Below are positions 1 through 8,415 of a stretch of DNA of 64,000 nucleotides, one piece after another; position 1 is the stretch's first letter; each line of letters begins with the position of its first letter. Both the position numbers and the translations under genes were made by a program. This stretch comes from Streptomyces sp. CG4 (GTDB taxonomy: Bacteria > Actinomycetota > Actinomycetes > Streptomycetales > Streptomycetaceae). The notes beneath the pieces were generated by a model that was not told the origin of the DNA, did no database searches, and saw only the letters and a list, made by a program, of their open reading frames with translations. The stretch covers positions 3,906,001 to 3,970,000 of the forward strand of contig NZ_CP163525.1 in NCBI RefSeq assembly GCF_041080655.1, in the 5' to 3' direction.

Positions 1-706
1 TCGGTCCGTCGGCGGCTCCCGGGCGGGCGGCTCCCGGCTCCGCTCGTTCCGCTCCGGCTGCCGCCCCCACGGGCCCCGCACCGGACTCGTCCGGCACCGG
101 GTCGTACCCGCAGAGCGCCTCCTCCGCGGCGCCGACCGCGAGGCCGGTCAGCATCACCCGGCCGTCGTCGCAGACCAGCACCGTACGGGCGGTGATGTTG
201 CGGTGCACCCAGCCGTGGGCGTGCAGCACCCGGAGCGCCATGAGCACGTCGGCGGCGACCTCGGCCGCCCGGTACGGCGACAGCGGCTGCTCGGCGAGGA
301 GTGCGGCCAGCGGGCGCGCGGCCACCGACTCGCTCACTATCCACAGCGACCCGCCCTCGGCGAACACGTCGAAGACCTGGTCGAGCCGCGGATGATCGGG
401 GATGCGGGCCGCCGCCTGCACCGCCTCGACGGCGCGCCGCACGGCGGGGTCCGCGGGCCGCCGGGTGGCGGTCCGGGCGTCCGGCGTCCGCCGGGTGGCG
501 CGCTCACGCGCGGTGAACCCCTCGGGCAGTCCCTCCGCGTCGAGCACCTCGGCCTCGACGACCTCCGGCAAGGGCACCTGCCGGACGAGCACTTCCTGGC
601 CGCTGTAGGTGTCGAAGGCGCGGGTCTCGGTGAGTTCGTACTCGTCGGAGGGCGGCAACGGCAGGCGGTAGCGGTCGGCCAGCACCCGACCCGCGTAGTC
701 GTCCAC
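1..706 (-). CDS. Kinase-fold protein, predicted pseudokinase (3' end outside window)
   Basis: The 235 visible residues have the layout of a Ser/Thr kinase catalytic domain but lack its key residues. There is no glycine-rich loop after the N-terminal YRL segment. The ATP-binding Lys position reads VLVRQ. The catalytic loop is HRN (168-170) instead of HRD, and the DFG position reads TGL (187-189). A GTG start follows a strong GGGGGAGG ribosome site. It lies downstream of, and co-directional with, an intact membrane kinase gene (164 bp gap), so a regulatory or scaffold partner of that kinase is plausible (inference). The rest of the protein, including any membrane or ligand-binding part, lies beyond the window. 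Confidence 0.8.
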   Translation of the reverse strand, partial: MDDYAGRVLADRYRLPLPPSDEYELTETRAFDTYSGQEVLVRQVPLPEVVEAEVLDAEGLPEGFTARERATRRTPDARTATRRPADPAVRRAVEAVQAAARIPDHPRLDQVFDVFAEGGSLWIVSESVAARPLAALLAEQPLSPYRAAEVAADVLMALRVLHAHGWVHRNITARTVLVCDDGRVMLTGLAVGAAEEALCGYDPVPDESGAGPVGAAAGAERAEPGAARPGAADGP

Positions 707-870
707 GTTGCCTCCCCCGGCCGCCCGGTCGGTCACATCCGTTCGCCTCGCGACCCGTTTCGCACACACATCCGGCTGCGTACGGTCCGCAACCATTCAC
801 GATACGTGCCGGAGGCAACCCGCATCGCGTGGATGACGGATTCTCACGCCCCAAAACCGGCGGCCGGATC

Positions 871-3069
871 CTACGACTTGGGCTCGAAGGACTGCGTCAA
901 CGTCTTCCAGGTGTCCTTGCGCAGCGCGCTGTCCCAGTTCGCGCTCTTCGCGGTGTACATCAGCCCGTAGCCCTGGTGGTCGTCGACGACGAAACCCCGG
1001 TCGATGGTGCGGTACCCGGTGCCGCCGTCGACGTAGGTGAACTCCCAGTCGGCCGTGTTCCAGCCGCGGTAGTCCACCTTCTCTATGCGGATCTTCCGGT
1101 ACTGCGAACGGACCATGTAGCGCTCCTGGTTCCTCCAGTCCGCCACCGGGTCGTCCTTGGGGCTGCCGGTCCAGCCGACGAGCAGCTTCTGCCCGTCGGG
1201 ACCGGTGTAGCGGTCACCCGCGTCATCGCTGGACTGGTACGACCATCCCTTGGGCAGCCCGATCGAGTACCCCTGGCCGCTCTTGCGGGTCGACACCACC
1301 GGCGCGCCTCCGCCGCCCTTCGCACCGGACGAACCGTCGGTGGAGGCGCTCGCGTCGACGGCGGTGCCGGAACCGGCGCCCGAACCGGTGCCGGCCGACG
1401 ACGGGCTCGCCCCGCCGCCCTTGGCCCTGCCGCCCTTGTCCTGCTTGGTGGACGCGCTGGCGCTCGCCGCCGCCTTGGCCCCGCTGCTCTTGCCGTCCTT
1501 GCCGTCGTCGCCGTTCAGCGCGAGGGCCAGGACGGTGCCGAGGACCGCGAGGGCGACCACCACGGCGATGATCACCAGCGTGCGCTTGGGTACGACGTCG
1601 GTCAGCGGCGCCCGGGGCACCGGCCGCGGCGGCAGGTCCAGGTCCGGCGGCGGCATCACCGGCCAGCCCGAACTCGGCTTGTTCGCGATGGAGTTCGGCG
1701 TACCGGTGCTGCCGGCGGTTCCGGCGGCGCCGGAAGCGGACCCCGTCCGTCTCCCGGCCGGTCCGGCACCGGTCCCGGGGGAGGCGCCGGGCCGCGCCCC
1801 ACCGGAGGAGACACCGGGGGTCGCCGGGCGGGCGCCGCCGGGGGCTGCCTGACGTGCCCCGCCAGGAGTGGCCGGGCGGGCGCCGCCGGAGTTGGCCTGG
1901 CGTGCCCCGCCGGCGGTGGCACCGCCCTTGCCACCAGCGCCCGTCGCGCCACCTGCACCACCCGCGCCCGCCGCACCACCCGCACCTCGTGCGTTCGGTG
2001 CGGTCGGTGCGTTCGGTGCGGCCGCGTCCCCGGCGTTCTTCGTCCGTGCCGACGCCGCGGCACCGGCCGCCCCGGCCGCCTTGCGGACCGAACGCAGCGC
2101 GCCGCGCAGCTTCTCCCCGGCCTCCTCGCCCCGCCGGCCCTCGGACGACCCGGGCAGCGCCGGCAACGGCACCACCCGCGTGGCGTCCATCGGCTCCGGC
2201 TCGGGTGCGTGGATCACCGCCTGGAACATGGCGCGGGCCCCGGCGTCGTCGAGCCGCTCGGCCGGATCCTTGGCCAGCAGGCCGTAGATGACGTTCTTGA
2301 GCGGGCCCGCGTTCTTGGGCTCCTCCAGGGGCTCGGTCATCACCGCGGTGAGCGTGGCGATCGCCGACCCCTTGTCGTACGGCGGCACGCCCTCGACCGC
2401 GGCGTACAGCAGGCCGCCGAGCGACCACAGGTCGGCCGCAGGGCCCGGCTTGTGACCGCGGGCGCGCTCGGGCGCGATGTAGGAGGGGGCGCCGACCAGC
2501 ATGCCGGTGGAGGTGATGGACGGGTCGCCCTCGACCTGCGCGATACCGAAGTCGGTGAGCACGACCCGGCCGTCCTCGGCGATCAGCACGTTGGACGGCT
2601 TCACGTCCCGGTGCAGGATGCCCTCGCGGTGCGCGGAGCGCAGCACGTCGAGGACGGCGAGGCCCACCTCGGCGGCGCGCCTCGGCTCCAGCAGACCGTC
2701 CTCGCGGATGACCTCGGCGAGGGACTTGCCCTCCACCAACTCCATGACGATCCACGGCCGGTCGTCCTCGTCGACCACGTCGAAGACCGTCACCGCGCTG
2801 TTGTTGCGGATCCGGGCGATCGCCTTGGCTTCGCGCAGGGTACGCGTGATCAGGCGCCGCTTCTCCTCCTCGTCGATGTTCGACGGGAACCGCAGCTCCT
2901 TGACGGCGACCGTCCGGCCCAGCGTCTCGTCCTCGGCGCGCCAGACCGTGCCCATGCCGCCCCGGCCCAGCACGTCTCCCAGCCGGTACCGCCCGGCGAG
3001 GAGACGACGCTCGCTCTTGTCCTGACGAGTCTCCTGACGAGATGTACCCGCCCGCTCCGTCTCCGACAT
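871..3069 (-). CDS. Transmembrane serine/threonine protein kinase
   Basis: A 732-residue Hanks-type kinase that phosphorylates Ser/Thr on protein substrates from the inner face of the membrane. The motifs are complete: glycine loop GRGGMGTV (35-42), Lys57 in AVKEL, HRDVKPSN (153-160) and DFG (173-175). The kinase domain (about 24-290) is followed by a long Gly/Ala/Pro linker with four 8-residue GGAR repeats, a basic segment and one membrane helix (about 497-518). The outer domain is about 210 residues with many Trp/Tyr and ends EPKS; it has no PASTA repeats, so its ligand is unknown. ATG start with a GAGGGG ribosome site. It sits between glpD and a pseudokinase gene, all leftward. Confidence 0.92.
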   Translation of the reverse strand: MSETERAGTSRQETRQDKSERRLLAGRYRLGDVLGRGGMGTVWRAEDETLGRTVAVKELRFPSNIDEEEKRRLITRTLREAKAIARIRNNSAVTVFDVVDEDDRPWIVMELVEGKSLAEVIREDGLLEPRRAAEVGLAVLDVLRSAHREGILHRDVKPSNVLIAEDGRVVLTDFGIAQVEGDPSITSTGMLVGAPSYIAPERARGHKPGPAADLWSLGGLLYAAVEGVPPYDKGSAIATLTAVMTEPLEEPKNAGPLKNVIYGLLAKDPAERLDDAGARAMFQAVIHAPEPEPMDATRVVPLPALPGSSEGRRGEEAGEKLRGALRSVRKAAGAAGAAASARTKNAGDAAAPNAPTAPNARGAGGAAGAGGAGGATGAGGKGGATAGGARQANSGGARPATPGGARQAAPGGARPATPGVSSGGARPGASPGTGAGPAGRRTGSASGAAGTAGSTGTPNSIANKPSSGWPVMPPPDLDLPPRPVPRAPLTDVVPKRTLVIIAVVVALAVLGTVLALALNGDDGKDGKSSGAKAAASASASTKQDKGGRAKGGGASPSSAGTGSGAGSGTAVDASASTDGSSGAKGGGGAPVVSTRKSGQGYSIGLPKGWSYQSSDDAGDRYTGPDGQKLLVGWTGSPKDDPVADWRNQERYMVRSQYRKIRIEKVDYRGWNTADWEFTYVDGGTGYRTIDRGFVVDDHQGYGLMYTAKSANWDSALRKDTWKTLTQSFEPKS
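1816..1911 (-). repeat. Four 24-bp coding repeats in kinase linker
   Basis: Four consecutive 24-bp units encode GGARQANS, GGARPATP, GGARQAAP and GGARPATP in the juxtamembrane linker of the kinase. They lie in a wider Gly/Ala-rich, low-complexity stretch. Unit number is likely to vary between strains by slippage (inference). Confidence 0.85.
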
Positions 3070-3180
3070 GCGTCCCCTCATACAACCCGCCCTGACAGAG
3101 CCTCCATTGTCTCTCACTCGACAAGTGCCCCACGCCCAGGGGGCCCCTGGCCGCGGCCCGGTCTTCCGCGGTGGCGGGCG

Positions 3181-4890
3181 TCAGTTGAGCGGCACGATGT
3201 CCGGTGCCCCCAGCCGTGCCGCGTCCGCCGTCTGGTCGTCGGGCTGGAGCTGGGACTCCCGCTCGGCCTCCACCCGCTTCTCGTAGTGCTCGACCTCGCG
3301 CTCGATCTGGTCCTTGTCCCAGCCGAGGACCGGCGCCATCAGCTCGGCGGCCTCACGGGCGCTGCGCGTGCCCCGGTCGAAGGTCTCGATGGAGATGCGG
3401 GTACGGCGGGTGAGGACGTCGTCCAGATGGCGGGCGCCCTCGTGCGAGGCGGCGTACACCACCTCGGCGCGCAGATAGTCGTCGGCGCCCTGCAGCGGCG
3501 CGCCCAGGGCGGGGTCGGCGGCGACGAGGTCCAATACCTCCTCGGCCAGGGAGCCGTAGCGGTTCAGCAGATGCTCGACGCGGGCCGCGTGCAGTCCGGT
3601 GCGGGCGGCGATGCGCGCTCTGGCGTTCCACAGCGCCTGGTATCCCTCCGCGCCCAGCAGCGGGGTCTCCTCGGTGACGCAGTCGGCGACCCGCATGTCC
3701 AGGCCGTGCACCGCCTCGTCGACGGCGTCCTTCGCCATCACCCGGTAGGTGGTGTACTTGCCGCCCGCCACGACCACGAGGCCCGGCGCCGGGTGGGCGA
3801 CCGTGTGCTCGCGGGACAGCTTGCTGGTGGCGTCGGACTCCCCGGCGAGCAGGGGGCGCAGACCCGCGTACACACCCTGGACGTCGTCGCGGCCGAGCGG
3901 CACCGCCAGCACCGAGTTGACGTGCTCCAGCAGATAGTCGATGTCGGCGCTGGACGCGGCCGGATGCGCCTTGTCGAGGTCCCAGTCGGTGTCGGTGGTG
4001 CCGATGATCCAGTGCCGGCCCCAGGGGATGACGAAGAGGACAGACTTCTCGGTACGCAGGATCAGGCCGGTCGTGGAGTGGATGCGGTCCTTGGGCACGA
4101 CCAGGTGGATGCCCTTGGAGGCGCGGACGTGGAACTGGCCGCGCTCCCCCACCATGGCCTGCGTGTCGTCGGTCCACACGCCGGTCGCGTTCACCACCTG
4201 CTTGGCGTGGATCTCGTACTCCCCGCCGCCCTCCACGTCCCGCACCAAGGCGCCCACCACGCGCTCGCCCTCGCGCAGAAACCCGGTCACCCGCGCGCGG
4301 TTGGCCACCTTGGCGCCGTAGGACGCGGCCGTGCGCACCAGCGTGGCCACGAAACGGGCGTCGTCCATCTGGGCGTCGTAGTACTGCAGGGCGCCGACCA
4401 GGGCGTCCTTCTTCAGGCAGGGGGCGACGCGCAGGGCGTGACGGTGGGTCAGATGGCGGTGCAGGGGCAGGCCCCGGCCGTGCCCGCGCGCCATGGACAT
4501 CGCGTCGTACAGGGCCACGCCCGAGCCGGCGTAGAGCCGCTCCCAGCCCTTGTGCTGCAGCGGGTAGAGGAACGGCACCGGCTTGACCAGGTGCGGGGCG
4601 AGCCGCTCCAGCAGCAGCCCGCGCTCCTTCAACGCTTCTCTTACGAGGGCGAAGTCGAGCATCTCCAGATAGCGCAGCCCGCCGTGGATCAGCTTGCTGG
4701 ACCGGCTGGACGTGCCGGACGCCCAGTCACGGGCCTCGACCAGCCCGGTGGACAGGCCACGCGTGACGGCGTCCAGCGCCGTGCCGGCACCGACGACTCC
4801 GCCGCCGATCACGAGCACGTCCAGCTCCCGCTCCGCCATCGCCGCCAGTGCCTCGGCGCGCTGCACCGGACCCAGAGTCGCTGTCCTCAC
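3181..4890 (-). CDS. glpD: Aerobic glycerol-3-phosphate dehydrogenase
   Basis: A 569-residue FAD enzyme that oxidises sn-glycerol 3-phosphate to dihydroxyacetone phosphate at the membrane and passes electrons to quinone, linking glycerol and lipid turnover to glycolysis. The FAD-binding GGGVVGAG motif is at 29-36. The DAO fold and the C-terminal DAO_C helical domain are full length for the family. A GTG start with GGGAGG five bases upstream is preferred over an in-frame ATG 42 bp further out, which has no ribosome site. Streptomyces usually carry a second glpD in the gylCABX operon; this copy stands alone next to kinases. An inverted repeat in the upstream gap (5064-5084) may be its operator. 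Confidence 0.95.
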   Translation of the reverse strand: MRTATLGPVQRAEALAAMAERELDVLVIGGGVVGAGTALDAVTRGLSTGLVEARDWASGTSSRSSKLIHGGLRYLEMLDFALVREALKERGLLLERLAPHLVKPVPFLYPLQHKGWERLYAGSGVALYDAMSMARGHGRGLPLHRHLTHRHALRVAPCLKKDALVGALQYYDAQMDDARFVATLVRTAASYGAKVANRARVTGFLREGERVVGALVRDVEGGGEYEIHAKQVVNATGVWTDDTQAMVGERGQFHVRASKGIHLVVPKDRIHSTTGLILRTEKSVLFVIPWGRHWIIGTTDTDWDLDKAHPAASSADIDYLLEHVNSVLAVPLGRDDVQGVYAGLRPLLAGESDATSKLSREHTVAHPAPGLVVVAGGKYTTYRVMAKDAVDEAVHGLDMRVADCVTEETPLLGAEGYQALWNARARIAARTGLHAARVEHLLNRYGSLAEEVLDLVAADPALGAPLQGADDYLRAEVVYAASHEGARHLDDVLTRRTRISIETFDRGTRSAREAAELMAPVLGWDKDQIEREVEHYEKRVEAERESQLQPDDQTADAARLGAPDIVPLN

Positions 4891-5063
4891 CGCTGCCTCC
4901 CGCTGTCGCAGACCCGCTCGCGTCGGCCGCACCCGGTGGGCGAAGCCCGGTTCATCCCCTCCTCATGCCCAAATTCTGACCGGGTTGCCCGACTTCAGCC
5001 ACCACGGGCTCGCACGCTGTGGACAACTTGCGTACAACCCTCGGAAGACACACGAACACAATC

Positions 5064-5084
5064 ACACATAACTGTCATATGTGT
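5064..5084. promoter_or_regulatory. Inverted repeat between glpD and divergent gene
   Basis: ACACATA-N7-TATGTGT is a perfect 7-bp inverted repeat in an AT-rich patch of the 295-bp divergent intergenic region. It looks like a repressor operator, but the regulator is not known. No clear -35/-10 pair was assigned. Confidence 0.4.
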
Positions 5085-5185
5085 ACCTAGTCTGGCAGAG
5101 CATTCGCTCAGCAGAGCTCTTGCTCAACCTGTCGACAGCGGTTGCGCACCTGTCCCGCTTCGGCTACTGGAAGGACGGCCCACGC

Positions 5186-6394
5186 ATGCCCGCAGACCTC
5201 GCCGTCATCGGACTCGGCTCCTACGGCTTGCCGCTGGCCCAGGCCGCCGTCGCCGCAGGCATCTCCACGCTCGGCTTCACCACGGGGCCCGAGGCGGGCT
5301 CCCTCAGTCCGGCCGAGTTGCGCCGGATGCATCTGGCCGGCTTCCGGCCCGGTACCGACCCGGCCCAGCTCGGCCGGGTGCGCACCGCCGTGATCTGCCC
5401 GTCGACCGCAAGCGACACCGACGGCGGACTCGACCTCGGCCAGGTGGAGGCGGCGGCCCGCGCGCTCGCCGAGCGGCTGCGCCCGCACACCACCGTCATC
5501 CTGGAGTCGCCGGTGCTGCCCGGCACGACGGAGGAGTTCCTGCGGCCCCTGCTGGAGGAGGGCTCGGGGCTGCGCGCCGGGCGGGACTTCCACCTCGCCT
5601 ACTCGCCCAGCCGGGTCGACCCCGGCAACCGCGACCACACCCCCGCCGGCACCCCCAAGGTGATCGGCGGCCTCACTCCCGCGTGCACCGAGTCCGCCGC
5701 CGCCTTCTACGGCCGGCTCACCGACAAGGTGGTACGCGCGCGTGGGCTGCGCGAGGCGGAGACCGTGCAGCTGCTGGAGACCAACTTCCGGCACGTCAAC
5801 ATCGCGCTCGTCAACGAGATGGCCGTCCTCTGCCATGAGCTGGGTGTCGACCTGTGGGACGTCATCCGGTGCGCGGAGACCAAGCCCTTCGGCTTCCAGG
5901 CGTTCCGGCCGGGACCGGGCGTCGGCGGGCACGGCGTCCCGCAGGACCTGACCGGCCACGCCACCCGCACCCTGCGCATGGTGGAGCTGGCCCAGCAGGT
6001 CAACCACCGGATGCCGCGCTATGTCATCCAGCGCGCCGCCACCCTCCTCAACGAGCACGGCAAGTCCGCCCGCGCGGCGCGCGTTCTGCTGCTCGGTGTC
6101 ACCTACAAGCCCGACGTCCCCGACCAGCAGGGCACGCCCGCCCGGGAGATCGCGATCCGGCTGATGGAGCTGGGCGCCTCCGTGAGCTACCACGACCCGC
6201 TCGTGGCCTCCTGGACCGTCCTGGACCGCCCGGTGCCGCGCGCGGACGCGCTCTACGACGCCGCCGCCGACGCCGACCTGACGATCCTGCTGCAGAACCA
6301 CCGCACGTACGACCTGCAGGCGCTGTCGGTGAAGGCCCAGCTGCTGCTGGACACGCGAGGAGCGACACCCGCGGGGGCGGCGCACCGGCTCTGA
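5186..6394 (+). CDS. Nucleotide-sugar dehydrogenase family protein lacking catalytic Cys
   Basis: A 402-residue UDP-glucose/GDP-mannose dehydrogenase family protein. Family members oxidise a UDP-hexose to the uronic acid with two NAD+. The N-terminal Rossmann motif GLGSYG (9-14), the central helical ENxFRxVNIALVNE region and the C-terminal UDP-binding domain are all present. The active-site loop normally reads GGHCxPxD; here it reads GGHGVPQD, so the nucleophilic Cys is Gly250 (GGC at 5933-5935). The second oxidation, which needs the thiohemiacetal, should be impossible. The protein may stop at another product or be a non-catalytic paralogue. ATG start after GGAAGGA; an in-frame ATG 105 bp upstream lacks a ribosome site. 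No sugar genes flank it. Confidence 0.85.
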   Translation: MPADLAVIGLGSYGLPLAQAAVAAGISTLGFTTGPEAGSLSPAELRRMHLAGFRPGTDPAQLGRVRTAVICPSTASDTDGGLDLGQVEAAARALAERLRPHTTVILESPVLPGTTEEFLRPLLEEGSGLRAGRDFHLAYSPSRVDPGNRDHTPAGTPKVIGGLTPACTESAAAFYGRLTDKVVRARGLREAETVQLLETNFRHVNIALVNEMAVLCHELGVDLWDVIRCAETKPFGFQAFRPGPGVGGHGVPQDLTGHATRTLRMVELAQQVNHRMPRYVIQRAATLLNEHGKSARAARVLLLGVTYKPDVPDQQGTPAREIAIRLMELGASVSYHDPLVASWTVLDRPVPRADALYDAAADADLTILLQNHRTYDLQALSVKAQLLLDTRGATPAGAAHRL

Positions 6395-6413
6395 GCCTGA
6401 TCACGAACGGAAA

Positions 6414-6443
6414 ACAGCCAAGGGAGTTGTCGCCCCTGGCTGT
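6414..6443 (+). terminator. Hairpin after sugar-dehydrogenase homologue
   Basis: The arms ACAGCCA and TGGCTGT pair perfectly, with a further GGG/CCC inside after one mismatch. It lies 20 bp past the stop codon and has no U-tract, as is common for terminators in this GC range. Confidence 0.55.
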
Positions 6444-6541
6444 TAATCTCCCCCGGACTCACCGCACTCGTCGCACACGCGCGTGCGAGGGTTTTCCGTT
6501 TCCGTCATTCAGGTGTGCTCCACCTCGGGGGGATCTCTGTC

Positions 6542-7105
6542 ATGAGCCAGTCAGCTCCATCGCCGCAGCCGCCGCAGTCCGGTCCGGTCGGCGGCAACCC
6601 GTACGCCCAGCAGGCCCCGGCCGGCGCGCCCTACCCGCCGCAGCCGGGCGGGTACGCCGCCCAGCCGGGTGCCTTCGCGCCGCCGGCGCCGCCCGCGCCG
6701 GGCCGGAACAACCTCGTCCTCGGCGTGCTCGCCGCGGTCGTCGCCGCCGTGGCCGCCGCCGCGCTGTACGGCGTCATCATCGGCGCCACCAAGCACGAGA
6801 TCGGCTACGCGGCCGTCGGCGTCGGTTTCGTGATCGGTCTGGCGGCGGGCAAGGCGGGCGGCCGCAATCCGGTCCTCCCGATCGCCGCCGTCGTCCTGGC
6901 CCTGGCCTCCGTCTACTTCGGCCAGCTCGTGGGCGAGGCCATGATCGGCGCCAAGGACACCGGCCTGAGCTTCTCCACGGTCTTCTTCGACCACTTCGAC
7001 GTGGTCCAGAAGGCCTGGAAGGAGGAGGCCGACCCGCTCACCTTCCTCTTCTTCGGCATCGCCGGGTTCGCCGCGTTCTCGGGCACCAAGAAGGCCGCCC
7101 GATAG
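6542..7105 (+). CDS. Proline-rich integral membrane protein, function unknown
   Basis: 187 residues. The first 55 are Pro/Gln/Gly-rich and cytosolic. Three hydrophobic segments follow (about 58-80, 83-100 and 108-130), then a polar stretch containing KEEADPLTF and a last short hydrophobic segment ending in AAR. Proline-rich leaders on small membrane proteins are common in Streptomyces. No enzymatic motif is visible and I do not assign a function. The ATG is preceded by GGGGGGAT. A strong hairpin directly follows the stop codon. Confidence 0.8.
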   Translation: MSQSAPSPQPPQSGPVGGNPYAQQAPAGAPYPPQPGGYAAQPGAFAPPAPPAPGRNNLVLGVLAAVVAAVAAAALYGVIIGATKHEIGYAAVGVGFVIGLAAGKAGGRNPVLPIAAVVLALASVYFGQLVGEAMIGAKDTGLSFSTVFFDHFDVVQKAWKEEADPLTFLFFGIAGFAAFSGTKKAAR

Positions 7106-7120
7106 CAGGGCGCACGCGCG

Positions 7121-7161
7121 CGAAGGGGCCCGCCCACCGCACCGGTGGACGGGCCCCTTCG
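7121..7161. terminator. Bidirectional terminator, 12-bp stem
   Basis: CGAAGGGGCCCG and CGGGCCCCTTCG pair perfectly around a short loop that itself contains CCACC/GGTGG. It separates the convergent membrane-protein gene and guaB3 and can serve both. Confidence 0.85.
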
Positions 7162-7174
7162 GCGTCGTACGGGG

Positions 7175-8299
7175 TCAGCGGCGGTGCTGGCTGTCCGCGA
7201 CCGTCACCTCGACCCGCTGGAACTCCTTCAGCTCGCTGTAGCCGGTGGTGGCCATCGCGCGGCGCAGGGCGCCGAAGAAGTTCATCGAGCCGTCGGGCGT
7301 GTGGGAGGGGCCGGTGAGGATCTCCTCGATGGTGCCGACCGTGCCGAGGCCGACCTTCTTGCCACGGGGCAGCTCCTCGTTGACCGCCTCCATGCCCCAG
7401 TGGTGGCCCTTGCCGGGCGCGTCCGTGGCGCGGGCCAGCGGGGAGCCCATCATCACCGCGTCGGCGCCGCAGGCGATCGCCTTGGGCAGGTCGCCGGACC
7501 AGCCGACACCGCCGTCCGCGATCACGTGCACGTACCGGCCGCCGGACTCGTCCATGTAGTCCCGGCGGGCCGCCGCCACGTCCGCGACCGCCGTGGCCAT
7601 CGGGACCTGGATGCCCAGCACGTTGCGCGTGGTGTGCGCCGCGCCGCCGCCGAAGCCCACGAGGACACCCGCGGCACCCGTGCGCATCAGGTGCAGGGCC
7701 GCCGTGTACGTGGCGCAGCCGCCGACGATCACCGGGACGTCCAGCTCGTAGATGAACTGCTTCAGGTTCAGCGGCTCGTGCGAGGACGAGACGTGCTCCG
7801 CCGAGACCGTCGTACCCCGGATGACGAAGATGTCCACGCCCGCGTCCACGACCGCCTTGGAGAACTGGGCGGTGCGCTGCGGGGAGAGCGCGGCCGCCGT
7901 GACCACGCCGGAGTCGCGCACCTCCTTGATGCGGGCGCCGATCAGCTCCTCCTTGATGGGCGCCGCGTAGATCTCCTGGAGGCGGCGCGTCGCCTGCTCG
8001 GCGGGCAGCCCGGCGATCTCGTCGAGCAGCGGCTGCGGGTCCTCGTACCGCGTCCAGAGGCCTTCGAGGTTGAGCACGCCGAGGCCGCCCAGCTCGCCGA
8101 TGCGGATCGCGGTGGCCGGGGAGACGACCGAGTCCATGGGGGCGGCCAGGAACGGCAGCTCGAAGCGGTAGGCGTCGATCTGCCAGGCGATCGAGACCTC
8201 CTTCGGGTCCCGCGTACGGCGACTGGGGACGACGGCGATGTCGTCGAAGGCGTACGCCCGGCGGCCGCGCTTGCCGCGCCCGATCTCGATCTCAGTCAC
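7175..8299 (-). CDS. guaB3: GuaB3 family IMP dehydrogenase-related protein
   Basis: 374 residues with the TIM-barrel fold of IMP dehydrogenase/GMP reductase but no CBS pair. It corresponds to the actinobacterial GuaB3 group found beside guaB. The phosphate-binding part (MGSPLARA after GADAVM) and the PMDSVVSP motif are present. The loop that carries the catalytic Cys in GuaB (GSICTTR) reads GAAHTTR here, so His replaces Cys. Activity on IMP therefore cannot be assumed from sequence. GTG start with GGGAAAGG seven bases upstream. It lies just downstream of guaB, with a terminator hairpin between, so expression is probably independent or by read-through. Confidence 0.9.
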   Translation of the reverse strand: MTEIEIGRGKRGRRAYAFDDIAVVPSRRTRDPKEVSIAWQIDAYRFELPFLAAPMDSVVSPATAIRIGELGGLGVLNLEGLWTRYEDPQPLLDEIAGLPAEQATRRLQEIYAAPIKEELIGARIKEVRDSGVVTAAALSPQRTAQFSKAVVDAGVDIFVIRGTTVSAEHVSSSHEPLNLKQFIYELDVPVIVGGCATYTAALHLMRTGAAGVLVGFGGGAAHTTRNVLGIQVPMATAVADVAAARRDYMDESGGRYVHVIADGGVGWSGDLPKAIACGADAVMMGSPLARATDAPGKGHHWGMEAVNEELPRGKKVGLGTVGTIEEILTGPSHTPDGSMNFFGALRRAMATTGYSELKEFQRVEVTVADSQHRR

Positions 8300-8356
8300 G
8301 ATGGTGGCCTTTCCCTATGCGTTGCAGCGCCTCCCAGTATCGCCGACGGGTACGAC

Positions 8357-8389
8357 AAGGGCGGCCCCGGATGCTCCGGAGCCGCCCTT
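8357..8389 (-). terminator. Terminator of guaB
   Basis: AAGGGCGGC and GCCGCCCTT form a perfect 9-bp stem, with more pairing in the loop (CCGGA-type). It lies 27 bp past the guaB stop in the direction of transcription. Confidence 0.75.
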
Positions 8390-8415
8390 CCACTGCCGTC
8401 ACGCGTGCGTGTGTG

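Noticed and set aside
829..5838. Very long open frame on the + strand (1669 codons)
   Set aside because: It is antisense to a kinase gene and glpD, has no family motifs and an Arg/Ala/Gly composition typical of the shadow frame of GC-rich genes.
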